Assembly: GCA_025927685.1 (NCBI GenBank) | Contig: JAICKX010000007.1 | Span: 1-57,313 of the forward strand | Reading direction: 5' to 3' | DNA from: Thermoleophilia bacterium | GTDB taxonomy: Bacteria; Actinomycetota; Thermoleophilia; Gaiellales; JAICJC01 | Length of the DNA: 57,313 bases | Shown here: piece after piece, positions 24,568 to 34,167 of the stretch | Numbering within the stretch: position 1 is the stretch's first letter | How the letters are laid out: each line of letters starts with the position of its first letter | Translations under genes and position numbers: made by a program | Notes under the pieces: generated by a model | Seen by the model: only the letters and a program-made list of their open reading frames with translations | Databases searched by the model: none | Told to the model about the DNA's origin: nothing

Positions 24568-25565
24568 GCGACGGCCTCCTGGTCGTGATCGTCGCCGTTG
24601 CGCTGCTCTTCGACTTCACGAACGGCTTCCACGACACCGCAAATGCGGTGGCGACGTCCGTCTCGACCCGCGCGCTGACCCCGCGCCTGGCGGTGCTCAT
24701 CGCGGCCCTGATGAACTTCGCCGGCGCGTTCACCTCGACCAAGGTGGCAAAGACGGTCGGCGACGGGCTGATCAACACCGACCAGGGCCACGTCACCGGG
24801 CACCTGGTGCTGGCGGCCCTGATCGGCGCGATCGCGTGGAACCTCTTCACCTGGTACCTGGGGCTGCCGTCGTCCTCGTCGCACGCGCTGGTCGGGGGCC
24901 TCGTCGGAGCGGCGCTCGCGGCCGGTGGCCCCAACCCCGTGAAATGGGACGGCATCTGGAACAAGGTGGCCTGGCCCGGCCTGGCGAGCCCGATCATCGG
25001 CTTCGCGATCGCGGGAGTGCTGATGCTCGCCATCCTGTGGATCTTCCGGAGGGTGCGCCCGGCGCCGCTCAACCGCGGCTTCCGGCTGGCGCAGATCCTC
25101 TCCGGCAGCTTCATGGCGTTCGCGCACGGCACCAACGACGCCCAGAAGACGATGGGCGTCATCGCGCTCGCGCTCTACTCCGCCGGCCACACGAGCAAGC
25201 CGACCGACATCCCGGACTGGGTGATCGCGTCGGCGGCGCTCGCCATTGCGCTCGGGACGTACGTCGGCGGCTGGCGGATCATGCGCACGATGGGGACGCG
25301 CATCTTCAAGCTCGAGCCGCCGCAGGGGTTCGCGGCTCAGACGACCGCGAGCGCGGTGCTCTACACGGTGGCGACGAGGTACGGGTTCCCCGTCTCGACG
25401 ACGCACGTGATCTCGAGCTCCGTCATGGGGGCGGGCGCCACGACACGGGTGTCGGCGGTGCGGTGGGGGGTGGCGGCGGACATCGTGGCCGCGTGGCTCC
25501 TCACGATCCCCGCGGCCGGGCTGGTCGCCGCGGGCATGTACGAGGCCCTGAGCGCCTTCATGTGA
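24564..25565 (+). CDS. pit: Pit-family low-affinity inorganic phosphate transporter
   Basis: A 333-aa membrane permease. The two PiT signature repeats are visible: FDFTNGFHDTANAVAT near the N-terminus and GSFMAFAHGTNDAQKTMGV in the middle. The GLPSSSSHALVGGL and FPVSTTHVISSSVMG segments are also conserved. It carries metal-phosphate together with protons. With the DUF47 gene it forms a complete two-gene uptake unit. Confidence 0.95.
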   Translation: MSDGLLVVIVAVALLFDFTNGFHDTANAVATSVSTRALTPRLAVLIAALMNFAGAFTSTKVAKTVGDGLINTDQGHVTGHLVLAALIGAIAWNLFTWYLGLPSSSSHALVGGLVGAALAAGGPNPVKWDGIWNKVAWPGLASPIIGFAIAGVLMLAILWIFRRVRPAPLNRGFRLAQILSGSFMAFAHGTNDAQKTMGVIALALYSAGHTSKPTDIPDWVIASAALAIALGTYVGGWRIMRTMGTRIFKLEPPQGFAAQTTASAVLYTVATRYGFPVSTTHVISSSVMGAGATTRVSAVRWGVAADIVAAWLLTIPAAGLVAAGMYEALSAFM

Positions 25566-25632
25566 TTTCCAGCTGATTACCGCATTCGGGGGACGCGACG
25601 CGGTCGGCTGAGCGCCTAGCCTCCTGTCAGTC

Positions 25633-27636
25633 GTGCTTCCACGGTTGACTGGCGGCGATGGGGCGCCCACGCCTGGAGGCGCCCCGAGAGTCGATCCGGC
25701 GGCCCACCCCGTCGCCGGCGGCGCCATCGCGCCCGCGCTGCGCGACGGCGCTCCGTGCCGGCTGCTCGGCGAGCTGCTCGGGCTCGACGCGGCCTGGATC
25801 CTGGCGCCGGGCGCGACCGGGCGCGTGGTGACCGCCAGATGGGCGCGCGAGGAGGCCCCGGCGCAGCGTCTGGGCGAGATCCGGCTGGCGGCGGTCGTCG
25901 AGGAGGTCGACCGCGAGGCCGTTCAGACCCATGCCGGCCGGTATGCGCTCCTGATCGCGCCTCTGGTCGCCGGGGGAAGAGTCGTGGCGCACCTGGCGGG
26001 GGTGGCCCGGTCGCCGCGCGACTTCCGCCCGGACGAGCTGCGGGCGGCGGAGCTGGTGGCGGCGGGGGCGGCGGCCAAGGTGGGCCCCGACGAGCCTCCC
26101 GACGCCGTATCGGCGCGCGCTCGCGACCGGCTGCTCGCCGAGATGAGCCTCCTGCGCTCCCTCACGTCCCGGCTGGCCTACGCCCGGTCGGAGGGCGAGA
26201 TCGCCCACGCTGTGGTGGCCGAGCTCTCCCACCAGCACCGGTGTGCGACGCCGCGGTTCTACCTGCGCTCCCAGGCCGGGGACGAGATCGAGCTCCTGTC
26301 GCGGCGCGCCGGCGATTCCGAGGAGGAACGGGCGGATGCGATGGACGAGGCCGCCGTCCGGGCCGCGGTGGACGGCCGCGCGCGCCTGGTGGCAGGCGGG
26401 GAGGCGATGGTCGCGCCGATGCTGGGCGAGGACGACGTCGTTGGCGCCGTCACCGTCTCGGGCCGCGGGCACTCCTTCGACTCGCTCGACCTGGGCGTGC
26501 TCGAGGTCGTCGCCGCGCACGCCGCGGTCGCGTGCCGGAACGTCCGCCTCTATATGTCGATGCGTGAGGCGGCCGAGATCTCCGAGGCGATGCTCGAGCT
26601 CGGCCAGGCCCTGGCGACGCAGGTGAGCGTGCGGGCCGTCGCCGAGATGCTGGCCCGGTCGGTCGACCGGCTCGTCGAGTGCGCCGCGATGTCCGTCTGG
26701 CTGCGGACGGGCGAGCGGTTCGAGCTGGCGGCGCACGTGGGCTACATGCCGCGCGAGGCCGACCGGATCGCCGCCTCGTCGCTCTCCGGGATGGACGCGC
26801 CTCTGGCGGGCAACCTCGAGTCGCGCCAGATCGTCGTGCTCGAAGGCGACGAGGTGGACGCGCTCGCCGCGGCAACGGGCGTGCCCCGCCTCGGCGCCTG
26901 CTACACGCTCGTCCCCATCGGCGAGCGGGCGGGCAACCGCGCCGTGATGATCGTCCAGCGCGGGCGGCGGCGCGGGCCGCCGAGCGAGCGCGACGAGCGG
27001 ATGCTGCTCGGCATCGCCGACCAGGCGCTCCTCGCCATCGACAACCGCGCCCTCGTGGACGAGCTCGAGGCGGCCTTCGTCGCGACGATGCAGTCGCTCG
27101 CGAACGCGCTCGAGACGAAGGACGAGTACACCGGCGACCACGCCCAGGCGCTCGTCTGGATGGCCGAGGAGGTTGCCCGCCGCCTCGACCTGGGCGGCGT
27201 CGCGCTGCGCGACGTGGGGGTTGCGGCCGCGCTCCACGACGTCGGCAAGATCGGAATCCCGGCGTCGATCCTCGAGAAGCCCGGGCCGCTCACCGACGAC
27301 GAGTGGGAGGTCATGCGCACCCACCCGGAGCTGGGCGCGCGGATCATGGAGCCTGTGCCGGCCCTCGCGGGGGCCCGGTCGATCGTCCTCGCCTGCCACG
27401 AGCACTGGGATGGGTCCGGCTATCCGCACGGTCTCGCCGGCGACGACATCCCGCTCGGGGCCCGTATCATCCTGGCCTGCGACGCCTTCCACGCGATGAC
27501 CTCCGACCGCGTCTACCGGCAGGCGATCCCGGTGGAGGCGGCGATCGACGAGCTGCGCCAGTGCGCCGGCCAGCACTTCGAGCCCCGGATCGTCGACGTG
27601 CTGGTCGAGGTCGTCGGGAACGGGCACCCAGGGTAG
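25633..27636 (+). CDS. GAF-HD-GYP protein, probable cyclic-di-nucleotide phosphodiesterase
   Basis: A 667-aa soluble protein. Residues ~30-150, ~170-310 and ~325-465 look like three GAF-type sensor domains. The C-terminal HD-GYP domain has the HD pair in HDVGKIGIP (about residue 535), ACHEHWDGSGYPHGL (about 595, GYP) and ACDAFHAMTSDRVYR. HD-GYP enzymes hydrolyse cyclic di-GMP; no GGDEF partner is in the window, though a PilZ gene is. TAGCCT (25617-25622) precedes the GTG start by 10 nt. The antisense 666-aa ORF is a shadow. It ends 9 bp from the convergent ABC-F gene. Confidence 0.92.
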   Translation: MLPRLTGGDGAPTPGGAPRVDPAAHPVAGGAIAPALRDGAPCRLLGELLGLDAAWILAPGATGRVVTARWAREEAPAQRLGEIRLAAVVEEVDREAVQTHAGRYALLIAPLVAGGRVVAHLAGVARSPRDFRPDELRAAELVAAGAAAKVGPDEPPDAVSARARDRLLAEMSLLRSLTSRLAYARSEGEIAHAVVAELSHQHRCATPRFYLRSQAGDEIELLSRRAGDSEEERADAMDEAAVRAAVDGRARLVAGGEAMVAPMLGEDDVVGAVTVSGRGHSFDSLDLGVLEVVAAHAAVACRNVRLYMSMREAAEISEAMLELGQALATQVSVRAVAEMLARSVDRLVECAAMSVWLRTGERFELAAHVGYMPREADRIAASSLSGMDAPLAGNLESRQIVVLEGDEVDALAAATGVPRLGACYTLVPIGERAGNRAVMIVQRGRRRGPPSERDERMLLGIADQALLAIDNRALVDELEAAFVATMQSLANALETKDEYTGDHAQALVWMAEEVARRLDLGGVALRDVGVAAALHDVGKIGIPASILEKPGPLTDDEWEVMRTHPELGARIMEPVPALAGARSIVLACHEHWDGSGYPHGLAGDDIPLGARIILACDAFHAMTSDRVYRQAIPVEAAIDELRQCAGQHFEPRIVDVLVEVVGNGHPG

Positions 27637-27645
27637 GCGCCGGGG

Positions 27646-29499
27646 TCACGCCTCGGCGGCGTGGCGCTCCCACTCGCGGTAGAGGTACGCCAGCTCCCGC
27701 TGGAGCTCCTGGTGGCGGGTGCCGTCCTCCGCGACCGCAGAGTCGTCCTCGTACTCGTCGGGCTGTGACAGGCGGGTCTCGAGCGCGCCCAGCTCCTCCT
27801 CGAGCGTGGCGATCGCCCGCTCGAGCTTCGCCGCCCGGCGGGCCGCGCGCTGGGACGGACGCGGCTCCGGAGCAGGCTTCGGCTTCGGCTTGGCCGGCCG
27901 GGCCGGTTCGAGCGGCTGCGGCGCCTGGGCGCGGGCGTAGTCGCCGAACCCGCCGTCACGGGCGACCAGCCGGCCGGCCTCGATCGAGAGCGTCCGCGTC
28001 GCGAGGGCCTCGATCAGCGCGCGGTCGTGGGAGACGAAGAGCAGCGTCCCGGGGTAGGCCAGAAGCGCGTCCTCGAGCGCCTCGCGGCTCTCGATGTCCA
28101 GGTGGTTCGTGGGCTCGTCGAGGATCAGGAAGTTCGCCCCCGAGACGACCGTGCGCAGGAGCGCGAGCCGTCGCCGCTCGCCCCCCGAGAGGGCCGCGAC
28201 CGGCTTCTCGACCTCCTCGCCCGAGAAGAGGAAGCGCCCGAGGAGCGTGCGCGCCTGCGGGCCGGTCAGCTTCGTCCCCGCGACGAGGGCGTCGATCAGC
28301 CGGAGGTTCTCCGGCAGCTCGAGCGACTGCTGCGAGTAGTAGCCGGCGTGCACGCCGTGGCCGAGCTTCGCCCGCCCGGCGGCCGGTTCGCGGCGGCCGA
28401 GCAGGGTCTCGAGGAGCGTCGTCTTCCCGGCTCCGTTCGGCCCAATCAGCGCCACCCGCTGGCCACGCTCGACGGCGAAGCCGGCGTCTGCGATGAGCGT
28501 CCGGCCGGCGACCTCGACGATCAGCCTCTCGGCCTCGACGACGATCCGGCCGCTCCTGGCGGGCGGCGGGAAGTCGAACTTGAGCGAGCGCTGCTCGGTG
28601 GGGCGCTCGACGCGCTCGATTCGCGACATGGCCTTCAGCTTGCTCTGGGCCTGGCGGGCCTTCGTGCCGTACCGGAACCGGTCGACGAAGCGCTGGAGGT
28701 GCGCCAGCTCCTCCTGCTGGCGCTCGAACGCGCCGGCCTGGGCGGCAACGCGCTCGGCCTTCACCCGGCGCCAGTTGGAGTACGAGCCCTTCTCGTAGCG
28801 GCCGCGCCCGCGGTCGATCTCGAGCACGCCCGTCGCGACCGACTCCAGGAACCAGCGGTCGTGCGAGACGAAGACGACGCCGGCGTCGAGCGCCGCCAGG
28901 TGGTCCTCGAGCCACTCGATGGCGTCGGTGTCGAGGTGGTTCGTCGGCTCGTCGAGCAGGAGCACGTCGGGCTCGGCGGCCAGGGCGCGCACGAGCGACG
29001 CCCGCGTCAGCTCTCCGCCGGAGAAGGTGCGAAGCGGCCGGTCGAGGTCGTCCGGCGTGAACCCGAGCCCGCGCGCGACCGACTCGAGCCGCGCCCGCCA
29101 CGCGTAGCCGCCCGCCCGCTCGAACTCGCCCTGGGCGGCGTCGTAGCGGCGAAGGACGGCGTCCGTCGGCTGGTCGGCCATCCGCGCCTCCAGGTCGCGC
29201 AGCTCGGCCTCCAGCTGCTCGGCCCGCGCCGCGCCGGCGCCGACGTACGACCCGAGCGTCTCCCGTCCGGCGAGCGGCGGCCGCTGGTCGTGCAGGGCGA
29301 CGCGCGTGCCGGGCGGCAGCGAGATGTCGCCCCGGTCGGGCGTGAGCTCGCCGGCCAGGAGGCGCAGGAGCGTCGTCTTGCCCGCGCCGTTTCGGCCCAC
29401 CAGCGCCACCCGGTCGCGCGGCCGGAGGATGGCCGAGACGTCGGCCAGGACCTCGTCCGCGCCGTAGGAGAGCGCCACGGAGGTGACGTGAACGGTCAT
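27646..29499 (-). CDS. ABC-F family ATPase (ribosome-associated type)
   Basis: A 617-aa protein with two ABC domains and no membrane segments. Walker A motifs are GRNGAGKTT and GPNGAGKTT; the ABC signatures are TFSGGELTR and ALSGGERRR; both DEPTNHLD Walker B motifs are present. The linker has the ABC-F RRVKAERVAAQAGAFERQQEELAHLQRFVDRFRYG segment. The C-terminus is a charged coiled coil like the Uup/YfmR-type extension. Such proteins act in the ribosomal E site in translation rescue or antibiotic protection. The start is ATG 29499; the upstream extension in the track is antisense to lutA. Confidence 0.93.
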   Translation of the reverse strand: MTVHVTSVALSYGADEVLADVSAILRPRDRVALVGRNGAGKTTLLRLLAGELTPDRGDISLPPGTRVALHDQRPPLAGRETLGSYVGAGAARAEQLEAELRDLEARMADQPTDAVLRRYDAAQGEFERAGGYAWRARLESVARGLGFTPDDLDRPLRTFSGGELTRASLVRALAAEPDVLLLDEPTNHLDTDAIEWLEDHLAALDAGVVFVSHDRWFLESVATGVLEIDRGRGRYEKGSYSNWRRVKAERVAAQAGAFERQQEELAHLQRFVDRFRYGTKARQAQSKLKAMSRIERVERPTEQRSLKFDFPPPARSGRIVVEAERLIVEVAGRTLIADAGFAVERGQRVALIGPNGAGKTTLLETLLGRREPAAGRAKLGHGVHAGYYSQQSLELPENLRLIDALVAGTKLTGPQARTLLGRFLFSGEEVEKPVAALSGGERRRLALLRTVVSGANFLILDEPTNHLDIESREALEDALLAYPGTLLFVSHDRALIEALATRTLSIEAGRLVARDGGFGDYARAQAPQPLEPARPAKPKPKPAPEPRPSQRAARRAAKLERAIATLEEELGALETRLSQPDEYEDDSAVAEDGTRHQELQRELAYLYREWERHAAEA

Positions 29500-29518
29500 C
29501 GCCGTATGATGACCGTCC

Positions 29519-30229
29519 GTGGTGGCACTCTTCCCCACCTGCCTCGGCGAGGCGCTGAATCGGGCTGCCGTCCGCGACACCTCGCGCCTTCTGGCCGCGG
29601 CCGGCGTGGCCGCCGAGCAGCCGTCCGGCGCCACGTGCTGCGGCCAGCCGGCCTGGAACAGCGGCTTCGTCCGCGATGCGCGCCGGGTCGCCCGCCGCAC
29701 GCTCCGCGCGCTCGCAGACGCCGAGGCGGTCGTCGTCCCGGGCGGCTCGTGCGCGGCCATGATGCGGCTCCACTGGCGCGAGCTCTTCCGCGGCGAGCGC
29801 GACGAGGAGCTGGCCGAGGCGGTGGCGGCGCGAACGTTCGAGCTCTCCCAGTACCTCGTCGACGAGCGGGGCTGGGTGCCGCCCGAGCCCGCACGCAAGG
29901 CCGAGGTCTCCTACCACGACTCGTGTCACATGCTGCGCGAGCTTCGCCTGCACGACCAGCCGCGCGCGTTGCTCGCGGCCGTGTGCGACGTGCGCGAGCT
30001 GCCCAGGGCCGACCGCTGCTGCGGCTTCGGCGGCACGTTCTCGGTGCGCTACCCGGACGTCTCGACCGCCATGGCCGACGACAAGCTGGCCTCCGCGGCC
30101 ACGATCGCCGCGGCGACCGTGGCGAGCGCCGACCCGGGATGCGTCATGCAGATCGAGGGCCGGGCATCCCGGACGGGCGCCGGCGTGCGGGTCGCCCACC
30201 TGGCGACGATCGTGGCGGAGGCGCTGTGA
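29519..30229 (+). CDS. lutA: LutA, lactate-utilisation Fe-S subunit
   Basis: A 236-aa protein with two CCG domains: ATCCGQPAWNSGF, PGGSCAAMM, SYHDSCHMLREL and RCCGFGGTFSVRYP. These cysteine-rich motifs mark the LutA/LldE subunit of the L-lactate oxidation complex in the cytoplasm. TATGAT (29505-29510) precedes the GTG start by 8 nt and overlaps the likely -10 of the divergent ABC-F gene. The 3' end overlaps lutB (GTGA). Confidence 0.93.
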   Translation: MVALFPTCLGEALNRAAVRDTSRLLAAAGVAAEQPSGATCCGQPAWNSGFVRDARRVARRTLRALADAEAVVVPGGSCAAMMRLHWRELFRGERDEELAEAVAARTFELSQYLVDERGWVPPEPARKAEVSYHDSCHMLRELRLHDQPRALLAAVCDVRELPRADRCCGFGGTFSVRYPDVSTAMADDKLASAATIAAATVASADPGCVMQIEGRASRTGAGVRVAHLATIVAEAL

Positions 30230-31530
30230 GCGGGTTCGAGGCCCGGTCGCGGGCCGCGCTCGCCGACCCGCGCAAGCGGGCGAACGTCCCCCGCTTCGCC
30301 GAGAAGGCGGCCTTGAACCGCGTGCGCGGCTTCGAGGGCGTCGACCTGGAGGCGCTGCGAGCTGCGGGCGAGGCGGCCCGGGCGCGCGCGATCGCAGACC
30401 TGCCGCGGCTGCTCGACGCCCTCCAGGCGAAGCTGGAGGCGGCCGGCGCGGTCGTCCACCGGGCGGCCACGGGCGCGGACGCCGCCCGCTACGTGACGGA
30501 CGTCGTCCTGCGCCACGGGCGGATGGTGGTGAAGAGCAAGTCGATGGCATCCGAGGAGATCGGCCTGAACGACCACCTGGAGGCGGCCGGCGTCGAGGTG
30601 GTCGAGACCGACCTCGGCGAGTTCATCGTCCAGACCGCCGGCGAGGCGCCCGAGCACATCATCATCCCGGCGATCCACAAGACCACCGGCCAGGTGCGTG
30701 ACCTCTTCGAGCCGCTGGCGGGCCGCCCGATCGGCGACGACCCGGCCGAGCTCACGAGGTTCGCGCGCGCCCACCTGCGCAAGCGGTTCCTCGAGGCCCC
30801 GGTCGGGATCACGGGCGTCAACTTCGCCGTCGCCGAGACCGGGACGATCGTCCTCGTCACGAACGAAGGCAACGGGCGCATGTGCTCGTCGCTGCCGAAG
30901 GTGCACGTCGCGATCATGGGGATGGAGCGCGTGGTCGCCGATCTCGCCGATCTGGCGGTGCTGCTGCCGCTTCTGACCCGCTCCGGCACCGGCCAGAAGA
31001 TCACCTCGTACGTGACGATGCTGAACGGGCCGCGCCGGCGCGAGGAGGGCGACGGCCCCGAGGAGATGCACGTCGTCATCCTGGATAACGGCCGCGCGCG
31101 GGTGCGCGAGACGCCCTATCGCAGCGTCCTTCACTGCATCCGCTGCGGCGCCTGCCAGAACGTCTGCCCGGTCTATCGCCAGGTGGGCGGCACCGCCTAC
31201 GGCTGGGTGTACGGCGGGCCGATCGGCGCCGTCCTGACGCCGCTCCTGCACGGCGACCAGGAGCTGGGCCACGCGTCGTCGCTCTGCGCCGCGTGCGACG
31301 ACGTCTGCCCGGTCCGGATCCCGCTCCACGAGCTCCTGCTCGGCCTGCGCCGCGACCGCGCCGCCGACTCGGCCGGCGCGCTCGAGCGGCTCGCGTTCCG
31401 GCTCTGGAGCCTCGCCTGGAGCCGGCCGTGGCTCTACCGGCTCACGGTCCGGATGGCCGGAACGGCCCGCGGCCCCCTGCCGCTCCTGCGGCGCTGGACG
31501 CGCACTCGCGACCTCGAGGTGCACCGGTGA
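30226..31530 (+). CDS. lutB: LutB, lactate-utilisation [4Fe-4S] subunit
   Basis: A 434-aa protein. The N-terminal LUD domain has the typical KSKSMASEEIGLNDHLE and ITGVNFAVAETGTIVLVTNEGNGRM segments. The C-terminal ferredoxin part has CIRCGACQNVCPVY and CAACDDVCPVRIP for two [4Fe-4S] clusters. Together with LutA and LutC it should oxidise L-lactate to pyruvate. It starts at GTG 30226, overlaps its neighbours by 4 nt on each side, and is slightly shorter than the usual ~470 aa. Confidence 0.94.
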   Translation: MSGFEARSRAALADPRKRANVPRFAEKAALNRVRGFEGVDLEALRAAGEAARARAIADLPRLLDALQAKLEAAGAVVHRAATGADAARYVTDVVLRHGRMVVKSKSMASEEIGLNDHLEAAGVEVVETDLGEFIVQTAGEAPEHIIIPAIHKTTGQVRDLFEPLAGRPIGDDPAELTRFARAHLRKRFLEAPVGITGVNFAVAETGTIVLVTNEGNGRMCSSLPKVHVAIMGMERVVADLADLAVLLPLLTRSGTGQKITSYVTMLNGPRRREEGDGPEEMHVVILDNGRARVRETPYRSVLHCIRCGACQNVCPVYRQVGGTAYGWVYGGPIGAVLTPLLHGDQELGHASSLCAACDDVCPVRIPLHELLLGLRRDRAADSAGALERLAFRLWSLAWSRPWLYRLTVRMAGTARGPLPLLRRWTRTRDLEVHR

Positions 31531-31919
31531 TCGACCGGTTCACGCGCGAGCTCGAGGCGGTCGGCGGGCACGTGCACCACGGCCGGGAGGCGCTCGCCGA
31601 GCTGGCCGCGGGCGAGGGGGTCTCGGTGACGCCGTGCCTGGCGCTCATCGCCGAGACGGGGACGGCGATCGTGTCGGCCCGGCTCTCCGGCGGCCGCCGC
31701 GCCGGGCTCGTCGAGCCGGTGCACGTGATCGAGGCGGCCGAATCCCAGCTCGTCGCCGATCTCGCGGCGGCGCTGCGCGTCGTCGGCCCCGAGCTGGCGG
31801 CGTCGTCGGCCGTCACCTTCGTCACCGGCCCCAGCCGCACGGCCGACATCGAGCAGAACCTGATCCGGGGTGTGCACGGGCCGGGCGAGGTGCATGTGGT
31901 ATTCGTCCCGCCGTCGTGA
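31527..31919 (+). CDS. lutC: LutC, short LUD-domain subunit
   Basis: A 130-aa LUD protein. The conserved end TGPSRTADIEQNLIRGVHGPGEVHVV is diagnostic. It is much shorter than the ~210-240 aa LutC of Bacillus and lacks much of the N-terminal part, but the frame is intact and coupled at both ends (GTGA). It therefore seems a compact form, not a broken gene. Confidence 0.88.
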   Translation: MIDRFTRELEAVGGHVHHGREALAELAAGEGVSVTPCLALIAETGTAIVSARLSGGRRAGLVEPVHVIEAAESQLVADLAAALRVVGPELAASSAVTFVTGPSRTADIEQNLIRGVHGPGEVHVVFVPPS

Positions 31920-32965
31920 GCGCCCCCTCGACCGAGTTCCTCTATCTGAGCCAGGAGGACGTCGTCGCGGCGGGCGGCACCGACATGGCCGCCATGATCG
32001 AGGTGATGGCGCGCGCCTTCGCCGTGAAGGCGGCGGGCCAGGTCTTCATGCCGCCCAAGGTGATGATCACCTGGTCGGACGGCCCCGGCACCGAGGAGCG
32101 CGACGGCCGGATCATGGCCATGCCGGCCTACGTCGGCGGCGAGTTCGACGTCGCCGGCCTCAAGTGGATCCCGAGCGTCCCCGACAACCCCGAGCGCCAC
32201 GGGCTTCCGCGCGCGAACGCCCTCGTCCTGCTCTCCGACCGGGAGACGGGCCTGCCGCTGGCGATCATGGACGGGACGGTCGTGAGCGCGATGCGCACCG
32301 GCGCCGTGACCGGGCTCGCCGTGCGCCACCTGGCCGTGCCGGGCGCGCGGTCGGCGTGCCTGCTGGGCGCCGGCGTCCTCGCGCACACCCAGCTCGAGGC
32401 GCTCAGGATCGCGATGCCCGAGCTCGCCGAGGTGCGGGTCTACGACCCGCGCGCCGGCCGCTGCGCGGCCTTCTGCGAGCAGCGCTCGGCGGCGACCGGG
32501 CTCGGCGTCCGGCCGGCGGCGACGGCCGCGGAGGCCGTGCGCGGGGCGGAGGTGGTGGTTCCGGCGACGATGGCGGTCGACCCGACGTTCGCGCCCGAGT
32601 GGCTGGCCGAGGGCGCGACCGTCGTTCTCGTCTCGAGCCTCGACGGCCCGGTCGAGCTGCACGCCGTCACCGACCTGCTCGTCGTGGACGACTGGACCCA
32701 CGAGTCCACGCACGAGGGCCGCTACGCGCAGCGCCTCGTCGACGCGGGCGTGCTCGCGGCCGCCGGGCCCGGCGTCGCGGAGCTGTGCGACGTCGTGACG
32801 GGCCGTCACCCCGGCCGGGCCTCGGCGTCGGATCTGGTCGTGGTGAGCCCGGTCGGCCTGGCGCTGGACGATGTGACCGCCGCCAAGCACGTCCTCGACC
32901 GGGCGCGGGAGGCGAACCTGGGGACGACGCTCCGGCTGCGCTCCGGCCCGCCGGTCTGGGAGTGA
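31916..32965 (+). CDS. Ornithine cyclodeaminase / mu-crystallin family protein
   Basis: A 349-aa NAD(P)-dependent protein. MPPKVMI, MPAYVGGEFDVAGLKWI, the MRTGAVTGLAVRHLA motif and the nucleotide-binding LLGAGVLAHTQLEAL are typical. Family members include ornithine cyclodeaminase, alanine dehydrogenase and ketimine reductases, so the reaction is open. It is translationally coupled with lutC and with the MFS gene, which suggests joint use of an amino or keto acid, but the link to lactate is only contextual. Confidence 0.85.
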   Translation: MSAPSTEFLYLSQEDVVAAGGTDMAAMIEVMARAFAVKAAGQVFMPPKVMITWSDGPGTEERDGRIMAMPAYVGGEFDVAGLKWIPSVPDNPERHGLPRANALVLLSDRETGLPLAIMDGTVVSAMRTGAVTGLAVRHLAVPGARSACLLGAGVLAHTQLEALRIAMPELAEVRVYDPRAGRCAAFCEQRSAATGLGVRPAATAAEAVRGAEVVVPATMAVDPTFAPEWLAEGATVVLVSSLDGPVELHAVTDLLVVDDWTHESTHEGRYAQRLVDAGVLAAAGPGVAELCDVVTGRHPGRASASDLVVVSPVGLALDDVTAAKHVLDRAREANLGTTLRLRSGPPVWE

Positions 32966-34167
32966 GAGGCGTCCTCCTGCGGTCGGGGGACGGCCGCCGG
33001 TTCCTCGTCGCGCAGCTCATGGACTCGATGGCGGGCGGCCTGAGCCTCGTCGTGCTGCCGTGGATGGTGCTCGACGCGGGTGGCTCGCGCTCCCTGGCCG
33101 GAGCCGCCTTCCTGCTCGGCACCATCCCGTACCTCGTGCTCGGGCTGCACGCAGGCGAGATCGGCGACCGCCGCCGGCGCCAGCCGATCATGGTGCTCTC
33201 CGCGATCCTTCAGGGCGTGGCCGCCGCGGCGCTCCCGCTGGTGGTGGCGCTCGGGCCGGCCGCGCGCGATCTCCCGATGGCCCTCATCTTCGTCGCCGGC
33301 ATGGGCGTCACCGCGGGTCGCGTGTTCGTCGACGCGGCCGCCTTCGGCGCGGTCGCCCGGCTGGTCGGGGACGCCCACTTCGTCGAGGGCCAGGCGGCGC
33401 TCTCGCTCGTCTGGTCGCTCGGGTTTCTGATCGGCCCGGCGCTCGGCGGCGGCCTGATCGGCCTGGTGGGCGCGGTGGAGGCCCTGTGGGTGGAGGCGGC
33501 GGGCTTCGCGCTGGCGGCCGTCCTGCTCGCGTCCATCCGGCTCGATCTGGGCCCCGAGCACGACGGCCGTCCCCAGCGGGCCCGGGTGCTTTCCGGTCTC
33601 GAGATGGTGGCGCGCGACCGTGCCCTGCGCCGGCTCACGTCGGTGAGCATGGCGTGGAACCTGACCGTGAACATCTTCTACGCGCTGATCGTGGTGTTCG
33701 CCAGGACCGAGCTCCACGCCGGCGGCCCCGCGGCGGGGAAGATGCTCGCGATCGGCGGCGCGGCCGGCCTCGCCGGCGGAGCGGTCGCCCCGCTCGCGCG
33801 CGACCGGCTCGGGCCGACGGGGGCGCTCCGGATCGCGATCGTCGGGTCGGCCGGAGCGGGGGTGGCGCTGGCGCTCGCGCCCGGCCTCGGCGCGGCGACC
33901 GCCGCCTACGCCGGCCTCGAGGCGACCGGCCTCTGCTTCATCACGATCGTCATCGGCGAGCGTCAGACCCGCGCTGCGCCGGCCCAGCAGGCCCGGGTCG
34001 GCATCACGGGGCGCATGGCGGCGCTCTTCGCCTCCTCGATCGGCGCCGTCGTGGCGAGCGCCATGGTCGCCTTTCTCTCAGCCGGCGACGTGTTCGCCGT
34101 CGCAGCGGCCGGAACCGTGTGCGTGGCGGCCGTCTCCCTGCCGCTGCTCAGGCTCGAGGAGGGCTGA
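32962..34167 (+). CDS. MFS permease
   Basis: A 401-aa, 10-12-helix MFS protein. The GEIGDRRRRQPIMV loop between TM2 and TM3 and WSLGFLIGPALGGGLIG in TM5 are typical of the drug/metabolite exporter type (MFS_3). It starts with GTG 32962, overlapping the previous gene (GTGA), and ends 20 nt inside the convergent b561-like gene. As the last gene of the lut operon it may move an organic acid or amino acid, but the substrate is unknown. Confidence 0.85.
   Translation: MRGVLLRSGDGRRFLVAQLMDSMAGGLSLVVLPWMVLDAGGSRSLAGAAFLLGTIPYLVLGLHAGEIGDRRRRQPIMVLSAILQGVAAAALPLVVALGPAARDLPMALIFVAGMGVTAGRVFVDAAAFGAVARLVGDAHFVEGQAALSLVWSLGFLIGPALGGGLIGLVGAVEALWVEAAGFALAAVLLASIRLDLGPEHDGRPQRARVLSGLEMVARDRALRRLTSVSMAWNLTVNIFYALIVVFARTELHAGGPAAGKMLAIGGAAGLAGGAVAPLARDRLGPTGALRIAIVGSAGAGVALALAPGLGAATAAYAGLEATGLCFITIVIGERQTRAAPAQQARVGITGRMAALFASSIGAVVASAMVAFLSAGDVFAVAAAGTVCVAAVSLPLLRLEEG

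Noticed and set aside
25627-27627. 666-aa minus-strand ORF opposite the HD-GYP gene, and similar long antisense ORFs (12655-14916, 45134-47446, 47569-49077, 28027-30225)
   Set aside because: They are His/Arg/Gly-rich shadows of genes with clear domain motifs on the other strand. High GC keeps these frames open by chance.
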